Positions 1-13,883 of a DNA stretch of 64,000 nt are shown here, piece after piece (the stretch's first letter is position 1; each line of letters begins with the position of its first letter). The position numbers and the translations under genes were made by a program. A model generated the notes under the pieces. The model had not been told where the DNA came from and did not search any database. It worked only from the letters and a program-made list of their open reading frames with translations. This stretch comes from Poecilobothrus nobilitatus (lineage: Eukaryota > Arthropoda > Insecta > Diptera > Dolichopodidae), in the NCBI GenBank assembly GCA_947095535.1, contig OX352772.1:32135445-32199444 (forward strand), in the 5' to 3' direction.

Positions 1-1640
1 CATATAATTCTTTCCCTTTCTATCACCCTCATTTTTATCATAATAATAATTCATTGACTTGATTTTAAGAAAAAAAACAAAAATATAACAAAAAAAAAAT
101 TTAATTTCAAAATAAAAAAACTAATAATATTATTAATAATGTTTTTTTATTTTTTTTAAATCAGTTAAAAGATAAAAAAAAAACCCTGTCTTCTTTTATT
201 TTTTTTTTTCTTAATACTATATTTACATTTACTATTGTGACCTTCACCTGTATTACCTGTTTAACATTTAATATTCGCGTATTGGGAATATTTTCTAGTT
301 TGGTTTTTTTTTTTTTTTTTATGATCTTTTGTTCTGTTTAGATTAATGGATATTTTATTATGTTGTGGAATAAAAAAAAAATTAAAATCTTAACATTTCC
401 GATATTTTGAAAAAATAAAAAAATCTTTTAAAATAAAATTAATATAATCTTAAAAAGTTGCTCCCTACAGCTTATGGTAGATATAGTATTAAGCATATGA
501 GTGTTGCAGAACAATGTTTTACTTTAAGCATCTTTTGATTCATTGTTATAAATAAATTTAAACCTGAATGTGTTGTGTTTTGTTTTTGTTTTTGTTTTTT
601 TTTTGTATTATTTAAAAATTTAAAAAAAAAAAAAAAAGCTTCTCTAAAGTTTACTGAATGACTGAGTATATTGCTCAAGTTTTAATAATTAGTTTCAGTT
701 GGAATCCAGGTGTGTTTTTTATGTATTTTGTTTTTTTTTTTGTTTTGCTTTTTTTTGTTGTTGTTTGTTTCTACTTGATGAGAAAATATGGTTTACATCA
801 TCAAGGTGTATATATATATGTATACAAATAATGTATTAGGAAAAAATGTAAATATTAAATTATAATTAAAATACGAGGTATTAATTTAAGAATTTTTGAA
901 AATTTAAACGATTTGAAATGAAAATGGTGCATGATATTTTTAACACTTTTCAATTAAATAGTATATAGGTAATGAGCAGGACAACTAAAAAAAAATACGT
1001 TTTAAGCGCTTATAATATAAAAAAAAAACTGAAAATATGCACTTAAAATATGCTCTCAAAAAGTCAAAACTCTCATTTTTTTTAACTTGTTTATTAGGCT
1101 ATTAAAAACGCCTATAAAAATAGAAATATACAATTTGATTTACATAAATACATCAAATTACATCAAATTACATCACAAAAACAAAATACATAGCATTTAC
1201 GGATTCATTTCATCTCAAAATAAAAGAAATGAATTAACTTAAGTACCTATGAAAAATTTTAAATAACAAAAAAATTAAATTACATTTCGGAATTCATTTT
1301 TAGTATAAAAGTAAAACCAAATTTTAAACATTATTTGAAATATTATGGTTGCAATATAGATGACGAACATTACTTTAAAATTTTGGAACAAAAAGCTCTG
1401 TCAATTTGTTCTTAGAACATTTTTATATACGTAGAACTTGAACGGACGTTATTGGAGTAAATTCTAAAGATAAAATCTCATACCAATCGTATATTGGTTT
1501 TCAATTTCTCTGAATGTTCTTCTACAATCTGGACTTTTCTAGACATTCTTGAAATTTACCAATACTTTAAAAATAAAAATATTTTTGGTATTTCGATAAA
1601 ATATGTTAAACGTTTTTTTTTAACTGCTAAAATATACAAA
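1..1640. other. AT-rich non-coding sequence
   Basis: Many A and T homopolymers. The frame at 472-678 is a low-complexity artefact. Nothing else was recognised. Confidence 0.6.
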
Positions 1641-1728
1641 TATATGGTCTTTAAGAGAAAATATTTGCCGAAATATGCTGTAACCGATGAAATATGCAAA
1701 AATATGTTAGTATAATAATATATAATAA

Positions 1729-1920
1729 AATACTAATAAAAGAATTATCTATATGTCCACCACGACTAACTATGAGGAACCGCATTAGAACAGAACAATT
1801 TTGGACCATTTTTCCGCGTAATTCAGGCCTTATTTCATCAATAGCTCGGGTTATATTGGCTTCCAAAGCGTCTATTGTTTCTGGTTTATCAGCATAAACT
1901 AATGACTTCACATAACCCCA
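1729..1920 (-). mobile_element. Tc1/mariner-superfamily transposase C-terminal fragment
   Basis: The translation runs LWGYVKSLVYADKPETIDALEANI and continues to a SRGGH motif (written here in two parts: LWGYVKSLVYADKP, then ETIDALEANI). LWGYVKS, the ADKP segment and SRGGH are hallmark C-terminal motifs of a DDE transposase family common in insects. A stop codon lies right before LWGY and nothing earlier is recognisable, so this is a dead fragment of about 190 bp. No terminal repeats were found. Confidence 0.75.
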
Positions 1921-2928
1921 AAGTTATTTACGTCTCATAGTCATATAAAATAGCTATACAGCCAAATAATCAACGACTTAGTTAAATTAAGGGTTATATA
2001 AACTGAATTTTTGTCAAATATGAATAATAAATTCAATATATCCCCCTTATAGAATTGTGAAGAAAAAAAAATTAGAATTTTCCATATATAATGGATAGCC
2101 AGTTCAAAATCTTGTGATATTTTGTTACCAAGATTGCAAGAATTATGACAATGAAATAAATGTTCAAGGAGTTAGTTGCTACATACATAAATTACAATCT
2201 AGGAATATATTAGTTTGTACTAAAAGTAGTTATGACTAATAGAGGTTGGCGTAAGCATGTTAAAAATGCGGATAAAGGAAATTTGGGAAGTAAATAAATG
2301 ACGAATTTGCTCAGATTCATTTTAAATTTTCGCAAATTGTAAATTAAAAAATTGTCAGCTTTTGAAAACATATTGACAACTCGAATGATTAAATTTCACA
2401 TTTTTGCAGAGCTGACAACAAACGAATATGATGTATACGTAAAGAATTAGCAATTGTAGCCCCGCTAGTGATAACATTAAAATTGTTTGAGAAAAAGCAT
2501 TGATGATTTCATTTCATCTGAGCAAGTGCCATTATCTTCAAGACATCTATAAGAAGAGAAAGAGCTCTAATATGATAAATGTCAAGAGAAATGACAGTTA
2601 TATTATAGACTGCGTTATCAATGAGACGGATGACACGTTTTTGAACTCAATCTATAGGTAATTCAAAGAATAAATTCGGCCTATATATGTGATTTTGTTA
2701 ACTTACAACTAGTCTTATCAAACTTAATTTAATCTAAACAATAAAAACTAATTATAATTATAGAATAATTTTATATATTTTTTTTATTTTTCAAAATTAA
2801 TTTTATATGGTTTAATTAATTTGCCAAAGTTTCAGTGGCTTTCTATTGCTTGTCATTTCTTTTATTAAAATTAATATTGATTTTATGAGTAATTCTAAAA
2901 TCCACTTTTTTTTTTTTTTTAAAAATTT

Positions 2929-3310
2929 TGATTCAAACTAGAAAGAAGAAAGGAAGGATCACCTATTAAAGAATTGAAGAGACCAGCTTCCTCAAATAAA
3001 AGAAATTCCAATATTGAGTAATTTTAAAATTTTTTTTCTTTGAATTTTAACTCAAAATAAAGAGGAAGAAAAAATGATCCATTAAAGAAATGGGGAAACA
3101 TACGATCACAAACAAAAATGATTTAAACAATTTGTAGGTAAATAGGTAAATATACATTTTTTTTTCGAAAATTTTGTTTCAAACTAGAAAGAGGAGAGCA
3201 AGGATCATCCATTAAAGAACTGAAGAGACCAGGTTCACAAATAAAAAAAAAATCCAATATTGAGTAACTTTAAAATCTTTTTTCCTTAAATTTTAACTCA
3301 AAATGAAGAA
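2929..3310. repeat. Imperfect tandem duplication, period about 247 bp
   Basis: CAAACTAGAAAGAAGAAAGG ... GAAGAGACCAGCTTC ... CCAATATTGAGTAATTTTAA recurs as CAAACTAGAAAGAGGAGAGC ... GAAGAGACCAGGTTC ... CCAATATTGAGTAACTTTAA. Non-coding. Confidence 0.7.
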
Positions 3311-3319
3311 GAATTTTTC

Positions 3320-4028
3320 AAACAACTCTCGTTCTTCTAACAATTAAAAAAAAAACAACACCTATATGTACATACGAGTATAACATATGCAATAATAAAA
3401 AGAATTTATTTTTAATAAAAGTATAGTACGTATATATGAAAAAATTTATACATACATATATTTTATATGTATATATATATATATGTATAATGTACTATTT
3501 GTTTATATAAAATTAAAAATAAAAAAAAAATTAAAAAAAAAAACTAAAAACAAAATTAATTATATAAAAAAATGTATAAATTTACTTAGTCTGTTTTTGT
3601 GTTTAGTTAATTTTTTTTTTTTTTTTTCTCTTTAGTCTTATATTTATGACTTATTTTGAAATAAAATAAAAATAAAAAAAAAAACAATATTATAGGTATA
3701 GGTATTATAAAGCTTTATTTATATTTATTATTTTTTTTTTTTGCAAAAAAAAAAATTGTTGACGTTTAGAAAATGTCTTCAAAGGTATTTTAAATTTAAT
3801 TAACAAAAAAAAAACAAAAAATTTTAATGTATTAATAAAACATACGTATGTACATTCATACTAATAATTATACATACTTATGTACATTAATATTATAAAA
3901 GGTGGCATAAAAAGGTGTTAAAAAATACTCGAATGTAAATTAATTTTTTAAAATATTTAATTGAATTTTTTTTTTAAACGCTTAATAAACATTTAAAGGT
4001 AAAAGGGAATATTAATACAGCTATTAAT

Positions 4029-4067
<39 letters not shown>

Positions 4068-7000
4068 ACATACAAATAATATATACTTGTATATAAGTAC
4101 ATATACATACTATACTATATGTAAAATTACTGATGTATAAAAGTCATTGATTAAAAAAAAAACGTGTATATACATACATAGGTATACAAATATAAGTACT
4201 CATGTAAATTATTTTATTTAATTACGTTAATTAAAAAAAAAAAAAAAATGTTAAATTCCGCTTGTTTTTTTTTTTTTTTGTTTAAATTTTAAAATTTCGC
4301 TTTATTTACATTTTTAATTTTTAATTTTTGTTTTTGTTTTTTTTTTTTTGCAATAACAAAATAAAAAAAAAATGACCTTTTTTTTTTTGTTTTTTTATTA
4401 AATAAAATGTGAATGAAATAATTATGTTTAATTAAGTAAATTAAATTGTTAACACATATATTTATGTATGTAATAAGTATTTAAATAAAGCAAAACAAAA
4501 AAACAAATAATAAAAAGTTGTTAACAATTAAATTTTACAAGAAGATTTGTAATAATAATTAATATTTTATACTGTAATATCTGGTAATATTTTTGTTCTT
4601 TTTTTATGTTTTTTTTTTTTTTTTTTTTTTTTGTAATTTTGGAACGTGTCAAAAAACACAATCCGTAATTTTTAATCAATCAAATATTTAATTATTTAAT
4701 TAATTATTGTTACTTTTTTCTATACCTATAAAGGCTATACTATACATAATATAGATTTTTTGCTTTCCGGGTAATTGAACTTTTATTTGCGCAAACTTAA
4801 GCGATTATATTTTGATATACTATCTATATGTTGTTGAAAACTGATAACTGATGTGTTACACAAAATAAAATTAAATTAAAAAAAAAAACAAAAATGTATT
4901 AATAATTAAATTACACATGTAAATGGAAAAAAAATTACCATGTATTTAATCTTAAAAAAAAATAGTTCTTATTATTTTAGAATTTAAAAAAGGATTCAAT
5001 AGATTTCTTTTTTACATTTCCTAGAGTAGATTTCTTAGAAATTTCAATTAAATATTATACTTAATTTCAATAAATAATGCATTATTGAATAGAGCTTTAG
5101 ACATTTAGAATGCATTATTGAATATATGAGTTTTAGACATACTTATCAATTCAATACAAGGAATAAATCCAATTTTTACTTAAGTCTCTTCAGAACTTGT
5201 TATCAAAATAAAAACAATGCTTGTATAAATGCTTAAAAATCTTTAATGTACCTGTAGATTTAAAAAATATTGATAATATACGTACTTACTTTTAAATTTA
5301 AAATTAAAGAATTTATAACAAATCTAACAGACGAATAACTTTCACAAAAAAAAATTGTAATTCATAACCAAATGTAAAAATTATAACGTTTTTTTTGTAA
5401 GAATGAAGTAAAAAAATTCTATTTTTAATAAAAAATAAAAAAAAAATTATATTATTTTAATAATTATAGTTGTATATGTATATTAATTAATATCAATTCA
5501 ATTTGATTATTTATAAAAATCTTAGAAATTATTAGACACTCGACAGTTTCGGTTATGGTCATTTCAGTTTTAATGTATAGTTTTAAACCTTTTGTAAATT
5601 AGAATTAAGTTTTTTTTTTTTTTTTAGTTTAAAAATGTTGAAATAAAATTAATAACGAAAAAATTAAAAAATTAAAATTAAAAAAAAACAAAAAACTACA
5701 TACTTAAATGTTATTGCAATACATTTTAATCGAAGTACAAGCAATAACCATTTAATTAATTAAAAAAAAAAAAATAATTCATTTTTTTTCTTGAACTTTT
5801 TTAATTCAACTATAGAATCGATTAATTCAATTATAGCCCGGAATTTTTATTTATCTTTAAAACACGCAGTTGGAAAATTAAACAAATACAAATAAAAAAA
5901 AAAAAACATATATACTATATAAATATTTCTTAAGAACAATCTCATAACTATTAATAATATTCAAAAATAAAAGGATCATTTTTATTAGAGCTTGTATTAT
6001 CTTAAAAACATCTTTACTAATAATATCTACTAATTGTTTTTTTATTGGCTACTGTTATTTTTTCTTTTTTTTTTTGGTGTTATTTCTTCAATATTTTTTT
6101 AATAATTATATATACTTACTATATAGTATATACTAACACATATAGTCAAAAACTGTGGATCTTTACTACGCGAGCATCTACTACAGATCTTTGATTATCT
6201 CACAGATAGTATAGAAAGATTGACAGAAGTGTTATAAAGGGAAGACAAAATCCATAACACGTATAGTGATTTGATTGGAGTAACACACACAATATAAATC
6301 TATATCAAAAGGTTGCAATCGTCTTACTTATACCCCTTAAACATTAATCTAATCTTATATATATATTATACCATACCTTATAATATATATATAAAACTAA
6401 TATAAAACTATTTTAAAATAAAGTTTAAATTAAATTATGAAACTTCACTTATTAATATTTTTATTACTAAGTTGTTAAATAATATAAAATCAGGACTAAA
6501 TGCTCATTTTCTGGGCCTACTAACCTACTACACAACTACTACACAACATTATATATTTTTTGTATTTTAAAATTATACTGAATTTGTTAAATTAATATAA
6601 GCACCTTTTTTATTTTTTAAGAAAAAATATTTCCTATTTAAGTGCAAGAATATTTCTTTTAAAATGCAAGTTTTCCTTTTTAATTAGGGAATAATCATTT
6701 TTTTTTTTTATTAAAAGCAATTTTTCCACTTGATGTCCAGCAAATCTTTTTTTACTGAACTTTATTTTTTTAATATAAATTTTGTCTAATTAAAAGTGTA
6801 TTAATTCAAATTTTATGTTTTGTAGTCTGTCTGAAAAATATTTAAAGAACAATATGTATGTAAATGTACCAATAATTATATTCATATATACGTAATTACT
6901 TATAATAAAGTATGTAAAAACAAAAACTTGCATTTGAAAAGGAAATAATTGCATTTAAAAAGAAAACTAGATACTTAAAATTCACTTGCACTTAAAATGG

Positions 7001-9490
7001 AAATTATTTTTCTTAAAATATAAAAAGGTATATACCCCTAATGTACCCCTTTATATACTGATAATTTTCTTTATTATATCAATTTATCTCACTTATCCAC
7101 TATGTTAGTATACTAAGATAATCTGTAATTTTCTACTATTCCTTCAAATATTGAAATCGAAAAAATCGAAATTTAGAAATTTAAAATTTAGATCGAAAGA
7201 TTTACGTTTTATTCCAGCAAAAATAATATTTAAACCTATTCAAATTACTAAATATCAGAATTTACCTTATATATAGGGTAAATCTATTATCTAAAACAAT
7301 CTCTTAATGATTTAAAAGTAAAGTTTATATTTTTGTACTCAGAAATTACTATTTTCTTATTAGCCAAACCAAAAACGATATTTTTGAAATCCATAATTTT
7401 GATTATTTAAATTCAACTTTAATCCATTAAGTTTATATAGGTGTGTAACAGCTTTTTTAAGATTTTATACTTAAAAATTCCATGTATGACATATATATAT
7501 ATATACACATATAATATCTATTGTATTTTATTATTATTAATAATTAAATTAATAATATTAATACAACACTAATAATAAAATATTTCATTTATTCTAATTT
7601 TAATTAAAACACAAAAAACAATTCTTGTTTACGATTTTTAATTTATTTTTTATAAAACATAATTATTTTGAAATGATTTTTAAAATTAATTTTTACCGTT
7701 AACATTTTAATTTATATTTTATTTAATATTAATTAATTCTTTTTTTTTTTTTTTTTGCACTAATAAATTTTTATTTTTCTTTTATTATTTAAAATTCAAA
7801 AAAATCTCAAAATTAATTGAAATATTAATAAAAAAAAACATTTAAAATATTATTTTTATTTTTTTTATTTTTATTTATAATTATTTAAATAAATTTCTAT
7901 ATATTTTCTAATAATTTAATTTTTTTTTGTTTTTTTTTTTATTTGTTTATTTGTTTTTTTTTGTTATCATAATAAATTTTCGTAAACAATAACAAACAAC
8001 ATTTACAACATAATAATATGTATGTACGTATATGTAAGTAAAAGATAACGTGTTGAAAATATTGTGGAAAAAATAAAAATACATAAAAGAAAAAAGAAAC
8101 ACCCGCTATATTATAACCGTACAACCGTCATATACCAAATTGAGACGAGAATCGAACTAAAGAATGTATACAAAATGAAAATATAATTTACCACACGATT
8201 TTTCTTTTTTTTTTACTATTTAGTTTTTATTTTTTTAAATCATTTCAAACAAAATCATGTTTTTTTTTTATATTTTTTATATTTCTTTTCATCTTCTCTT
8301 TTGTATATCAGTAATCAGTATATACAATGGGATGGAACTATAGTTTACAGATTTAAAATTTAAATGTTACGTGTAGTAAAAAGCTACTACATATATAAAT
8401 TTGTTTGTATAACTGTTTTTATGTTTGTTTTAAGATTATGATGAAAGAAAAAGTGAATTAAGGGTTAAGGCAAATAATTCTGTTAAACTGATTACACTGG
8501 CATTGATTATCCTTATGGAAATTCAATAAATAACAGACAACTGGTTGCCTACAATTATTTCAGTAAAATTCAATAGCTATGTTGAATATTGAAACAACAA
8601 AAATTTAATTTTACCCGATTATTGCTGAAATCTAAACAAAATATATTCCCATTTTTAAGCAAATTTATTTACACAATTTTTAAAAATTATTTTTATTAAA
8701 AAAGTTTTTTATTAGATAAAATTAAATATTCAAATATATCCTTAAAATTAGAAGTTGGATAATTTCGTGAAATTTTAATCAAACTTTTCTAATACATAAA
8801 ATAATTTCAATTCTTGACAACATTTTAGAAACCAGTATTTAAAAACTTACTTAATTATAAAATAAAAAAAAATTTCTTCCTAATTTTGTTATTTAATTAA
8901 ATAATATATTATATTATGTACCTATTACTCCTAGTTACTACCTATACCTAAATCGTAATGTTTAACTGAATCATTAACAAAGGTATTAAATTTAAATTTT
9001 AGCTTGCTATTTTATTATCGGCATTAAAGAATATTAAAGTTTTGTTTTTCATTTTGTATAAATTTTGTTGTTGATAGCAAAGATTGATAGGTAAACAATT
9101 ATATTTCTTAGCATTTTTAAATTTTGTTTAAAAATTTGCTTCATTTTAAATAAATGTTTTAAATCAATCAAAAATATGTTTAAAAATAAGCAACTGTTTA
9201 ATTTAACTTGCTAGTTGCTAAAATTATCAAAAAGTGATACAAAGTATAATAATTATTGTAGTAATGTTACCAACTTTTTTTAGAGTATACATAACCGTAC
9301 ATAAATAATTTATTAATATACATTTTTTTTTTTTTATTATATCATTTTTATATTATATTATTTTTTTTATAAATATCTACCAATATTTTTAGGACCCTTT
9401 GCATTTAGCATGTGGGCCATCTCGGTATAAGTATTCAATTATAATTATATTTAATATTTTGTTTACATTACATTTTATTACATTTTATAT
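3320..9490. other. AT-rich non-coding sequence with microsatellites
   Basis: Long A/T homopolymers and TACATA or TATATG runs. It could be intron or long untranslated sequence of a gene outside the window. A slightly more complex patch is at 6150-6300. No gene, RNA or terminal repeats were recognised. Confidence 0.6.
4027..4065. repeat. (TA)n microsatellite
   Basis: Nearly uninterrupted TA dinucleotides with one CA step. Confidence 0.9.
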
Positions 9491-9496
9491 ATTATT

Positions 9497-9575
9497 TTTG
9501 ATCTGACCAGGGTTTGAAGCCTAGACCTTTCGCCTGAAAAACCGGTGGCTTGCGCACTACACCATTATAATAATC
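9497..9575 (-). mobile_element. tRNA-derived SINE-like copy (second SINE group)
   Basis: On the minus strand TGGTGTAGTGCGCAAGCC resembles a tRNA A box and D arm, and GGCTTCAAACCCTGG a B box and T arm, followed by TCAGATC. Surroundings are AT-rich. The acceptor stem is not preserved and no target duplication is clear, so it is read as a SINE head or tRNA relic rather than a functional tRNA. Confidence 0.5.
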
Positions 9576-9599
9576 CAATTATAATAATTATTATATTAT

Positions 9600-12050
9600 A
9601 ATAATTCAATTCTGCTACAAAACTTTATTTGCACAAGTGTTAACACTAAAATTTGTATAACAGTAAAAAAGTGCTGCCACTATATTAAAATGATTTTCTT
9701 TAAATTAAACCATTATACAAATAAGAAATTCAAATTTTAAAATTTTCTAATTAAATTTGGTTTCTAATGAACAAAATAATAAAAAAAATTAATTACATAT
9801 TTATTTATTAATAAAATGCAAAATTTTATTATTAATTTTGATACAAATACATATATTCAAATTATTCTTTTTTCAGTGATGAGTGATGACATACTGTACA
9901 TATGAAATGTAAATTTTAAAATGTGTGGTACCATTTTCAGAAATATAAAAATTAATATTAACATTTTTTGCTATAATTGTCTAATAAACTCAACCTAATT
10001 GAGTTTGAATGAATAACCTACTTAATTCCAAATTCTCTGACTAAAATTAAAATTTTTTAAATTCTTTCCTTCAAATGCTGATTGTAGACATGTATTTGAA
10101 GTTCTGCATCCTATAGATATTTGTTTCAAAAAGAGTTTAAAATAATTTAAATCCCATACATCTTAAAAAAAATCGAATGTAACCAACACAATTCACAAAA
10201 ATTTCATTATACAATTTTGTTTCACAATTTATTTAAAATATTTTTTTTTATTTAGCTCTGTTTTATTAATTAAATAATTAAATAAATTAATCAATTAAAT
10301 TATATTATTATTAAAAACATATAATATACATATTTTAAAAATTGGAAAACAATTTTATGTTGTAGTTTCAATATTTTAAGATAGAGTCATTTACTGCAAT
10401 GACAACACTTTAAAACACGGATAAAAAAAAAAAAAAGGTTTGTGAATTAACTAAACAGTTTTTTTTTTTTGTTTTAATTATTTTACCGTTTCGTCGATAT
10501 GCTTATTACGTCGATATGATTATACGTCGATATGATTATTATAAATTAACATTGCAGTTTGTGTCTCTAAAGTCGATCATTAAAAACATGTATATCATAG
10601 CAAAAGAAAAAGGAAATATTTTATTCAAAATGGGTGGTACCTGGTGGTATATATATCATTTCTGGTGGTACCTAAAAGAAAAAATAAAATAACCAAAATT
10701 AAATGACTAAAATTTAAAGTTGATCATTAAATTTTCACTGATTTTTTGAAATTTTACGGTTAATGTTCACATTTAAGATTTCAAATATTTTAAGTGGACT
10801 TTAAACTTGGCCCCTTACCAATAATATTTCCTTAAAATCGACTTTATTTTAGTAGCAACTTAAATTTTAGCAGTGATTTTTAAAGTCAATTTTTACAAAT
10901 GATTCCAGTAACAATTTCAAATCAACTTTAAATTTAATTGTAACAGTTTATCATGTCGAAAAATAGATAGCGCTGTAAATATTAAATTTGGCGCTGTAAA
11001 CAATAAATACATTTTTTTTTATGTAAAATATTATTTTAAATATTAATTTTTGAATTTAGTTCGTTAGGGTTTTTTTTTTGGTAAAATCATGAGATATTTG
11101 ATTTTAAAGAAAAATAAAACAGATTGTTTTTTTTTTTCAAAAATTTTCAACTTTGATCTATAATATCTCCAGAACGGCAACACCTATCGTCACCAAATAA
11201 CTGTTAAAATATTTTTCAGATTACTATCTTATAAGATAAAAAAAAAACCGAATATATATATATATCTTACAGATTATCAGATATAACGGTTTTTATATAA
11301 AAGCACTAAAACAACAAGAATGCTTTCAAATGTCCTTTTCGTCCTTAAAGGATAAAATACGCTATTAAGGATATGTATTTTTAGAAAGGTGGCAACACCA
11401 AGTATCTTGTAGATATAGAGATTTGGTCCTAATAATAATAATTTTGGTCAAAAATAAGATACAATCTCTACTGTTGGAGTCAAAGTGCAATGCAACATTT
11501 ACAGATTCATCAAATTGGCAGATTTAGTAATGAATAAATCTGTAACAAGAAATTATATTTAAAATGCGTCCACACAATATTTATAGAATATTTATATAAA
11601 ACCATAAAACAATTCGATATCAACCAACTCCTTTATATTGAAAAAATGTCAATTTATTTTTGCAGCAAATCCGGTACCGAGAACATCCAAAAAAAAAAAA
11701 AAGAAATTCAAGTACAGTGCAATCCGGGTCTACAATTTACTATCCCTGTAAACAAAAAAATACAGCAATAATATAAACATTTTCAAAAGTAAAATAACAA
11801 AATTTGTGTAATAATTTTTAGAACCACATGAGTGGATCGATCCAAGTTAGTTGAAAAGTGAAACAATTTTTATTACAGCTTCTTCTGTACAGATAATTTA
11901 TTTTTCTGAATTGTTTAGCTGTATTTCATTAATTAAATTAAAATTAGATTGTGTTTATTGTCCTTATACACTTATAATATTATAATCTTTATAATATACT
12001 AATTTTGGTACAATAATTTTCTATAATTTTTATTTTTTTTTTGTTAACTT
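9600..12050. other. Non-coding, no recognised genes
   Basis: AT-rich, containing only the short 10.5 kb tandem repeat. The GTACCTGGTGGTAT-type repeat near 10635-10675 is a minor local duplication. Confidence 0.55.
10492..10540. repeat. Short tandem repeat (CGTCGATATGATTAT)3
   Basis: Three units of CGTCGATATG(A/C)TTAT at 10492, 10509 and 10525, periods 17 and 16 bp. Confidence 0.8.
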
Positions 12051-12107
12051 ATAACATTACCTTATATTTTTATACATTTAGATTTAAGACAAAGAGTCGA
12101 ATGCAGA

Positions 12108-12222
12108 TTAAACTGAGCTGGAACTTAAATCTCACATTTTCAAACAAAAATTCCAACAAAACCTACAAACGTATAGTTTTTCTTTGTCTTAAAATGTGAA
12201 ATTTTAGTTGAAGCTCAGTTTT
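12108..12222. repeat. Long imperfect hairpin
   Basis: The arm AAACTGAGCTGGAACTTAAA then TCTCACATTTT (12108-12140) is complementary to 12191-12222 (AAAATGTGAAATTTTAGTTG then AAGCTCAGTTTT). The loop is about 50 bp. It could be a MITE relic or a hairpin transcript. Confidence 0.55.
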
Positions 12223-12239
12223 TTGATTACCTGAAATAA

Positions 12240-12550
12240 AGTAGGATAAAATAAAGACTTTATTAAAATTAAATAAAATCGAAAACAAAAACTTTAAGAT
12301 TTTGGCTTTATTTAAAAAAAATGTATTGCGACTTAATTTTATTAGTCTTTATCTAAGGTAACCTTATAGTTTTATACATTCAACATGATTCGACTCAAAT
12401 ACTAAAAAGCCGAAAACAAAACTTTCATAATTTCAGCTTTATTTCAAAGGTAAAATTGAAATAAAGGTAAAAAAAAAATACATTGCGGCTTTATTTAACG
12501 TAACCTAATCTTAGTTTTATGCATTCGACATATTGATTCGACTCAAATTT
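12240..12550. repeat. Imperfect tandem duplication, period about 146 bp
   Basis: AAAACTTT...AGCTTTATTT and GTAACC, then TTAGTTTTA...CATTCRACAT and GATTCGACTCAAAT, occur twice in the same order. Confidence 0.55.
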
Positions 12551-13592
12551 AATATAATAGGAATTTTTAAATTTTTTGACTTTTAAAAATCTTTTAAAAC
12601 TTAACGGATATTGCATAACCTTAATTTTTATGTTTTTTTTTTTTAAAGATAATCTTTAATGTGTTTGAATACTGTCACTGTCGAATTTAATTAAAAAGAG
12701 AAAATATTGCCATAATATAAAAAAAAACTTTTAAATGCAAACTCAATTTTAATATTCTTAAAAAACGTATAAAGAAAGTACATAATATTTAAATAAAAAT
12801 TTTAATACTTTAGAAAAAAATTCATCAAATTTATTAATTTGACAGCTAAAAATAATTTTATTTCATAAATTCTGGGTAATAACTGCATAGATTATATAAA
12901 AATATTTTGTATTATATATGTTCCAGTAACTTTTTTAATTTTTCAACTATAGTTTTGTTAACATTTCATTAAAAGTTTTAAAAAATATCTTCTACCAACT
13001 TCAAGTGATTAAAAATTAAGTTTCTAAAATCAAAGAAGTTAAGTTTTAAAAGACATTACAATTATTTATAACAAATTGTTTTTGTTGCGTTGGTTCTTAA
13101 ATTTATAGTTAATTTTTTTTTATTTAAATTTTAGACGCTATACGTTTATTTAAGCGAATTGTAGTTTCTCAGCTAAATTTGCTGAGAACTATTTTTTTGA
13201 AATTTAATTTTAAATACCATTTAAAAATAAAAAAAACTCAAATTTAAATATAAGTTATCTTAACAATAAAGAGAAGTTTTTTTTTTTATTTTAAATTAGG
13301 CAACTTATTTATTATATATATAGGAATTAAAAAAAACCCAAACCAAACTAAACTTATTTTTTTAATCTTAATTTTTTGTTATTTTGCGCTTTATGCTGGA
13401 TCTACAATTAACGTTTTCCTTTCTCTCTCTATACCTAGTCTTTGTGCTGCCTACAAAAAAGTTTTCACAATAAAATTAGAATTTAAGAGAAATATATACT
13501 TTTCAACTTTACTTTGACAGTTGGCTGCGTATAGAAAGCGAACAAGAATGTTCATTGTAGATGCAGCATTAAATTCTAAATATTACGTACAT

Positions 13593-13883
13593 TGACCTTG
13601 TTTACATTTGGCGGAAAAACGTATGTTACTCCAAAATTTTTAGGCAAGGAAGAGAAGCGGAATAGTAAAAGAAAAACATGTACGAAAAATAAAATTTCAT
13701 ACGTGTCGGAACAAAATGGAAAGGAAATACAAAGAAATCGTCGTTTCATTTCTAATGTACCAATGTTCTGACATGATTTTGCCAAAAACAAAAAGCACCT
13801 TTTTCACCCTGTTATAAACAAGGGTGAAGGTTGAAAAAGGAGTGGAAAAAGGTACGTTTTTCCCCCAAATATAAACAAGGTCA
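13593..13883. mobile_element. MITE-like element with about 33-bp inverted ends
   Basis: The left end TGACCTTGTTTACATTTGGC and continuing GGAAAAACGTA is matched by the complement of the right end (TGACCTTGTTTATATTTGGG then GGAAAAACGTA) with two mismatches. The interior (291 bp in all) holds a further hairpin around TTTTTCACCCT / AGGGTGAAGG. There is no real coding sequence; the open frame across it is a shadow. Confidence 0.65.

Noticed and set aside
9497..9575. Functional tRNA gene
   Set aside because: A- and B-box-like sequences exist but the acceptor stem and anticodon arm do not pair properly; better read as a SINE or tRNA relic.
13576..13791. 71-residue minus-strand frame
   Set aside because: It runs through a MITE-like element with inverted ends and has no family match.
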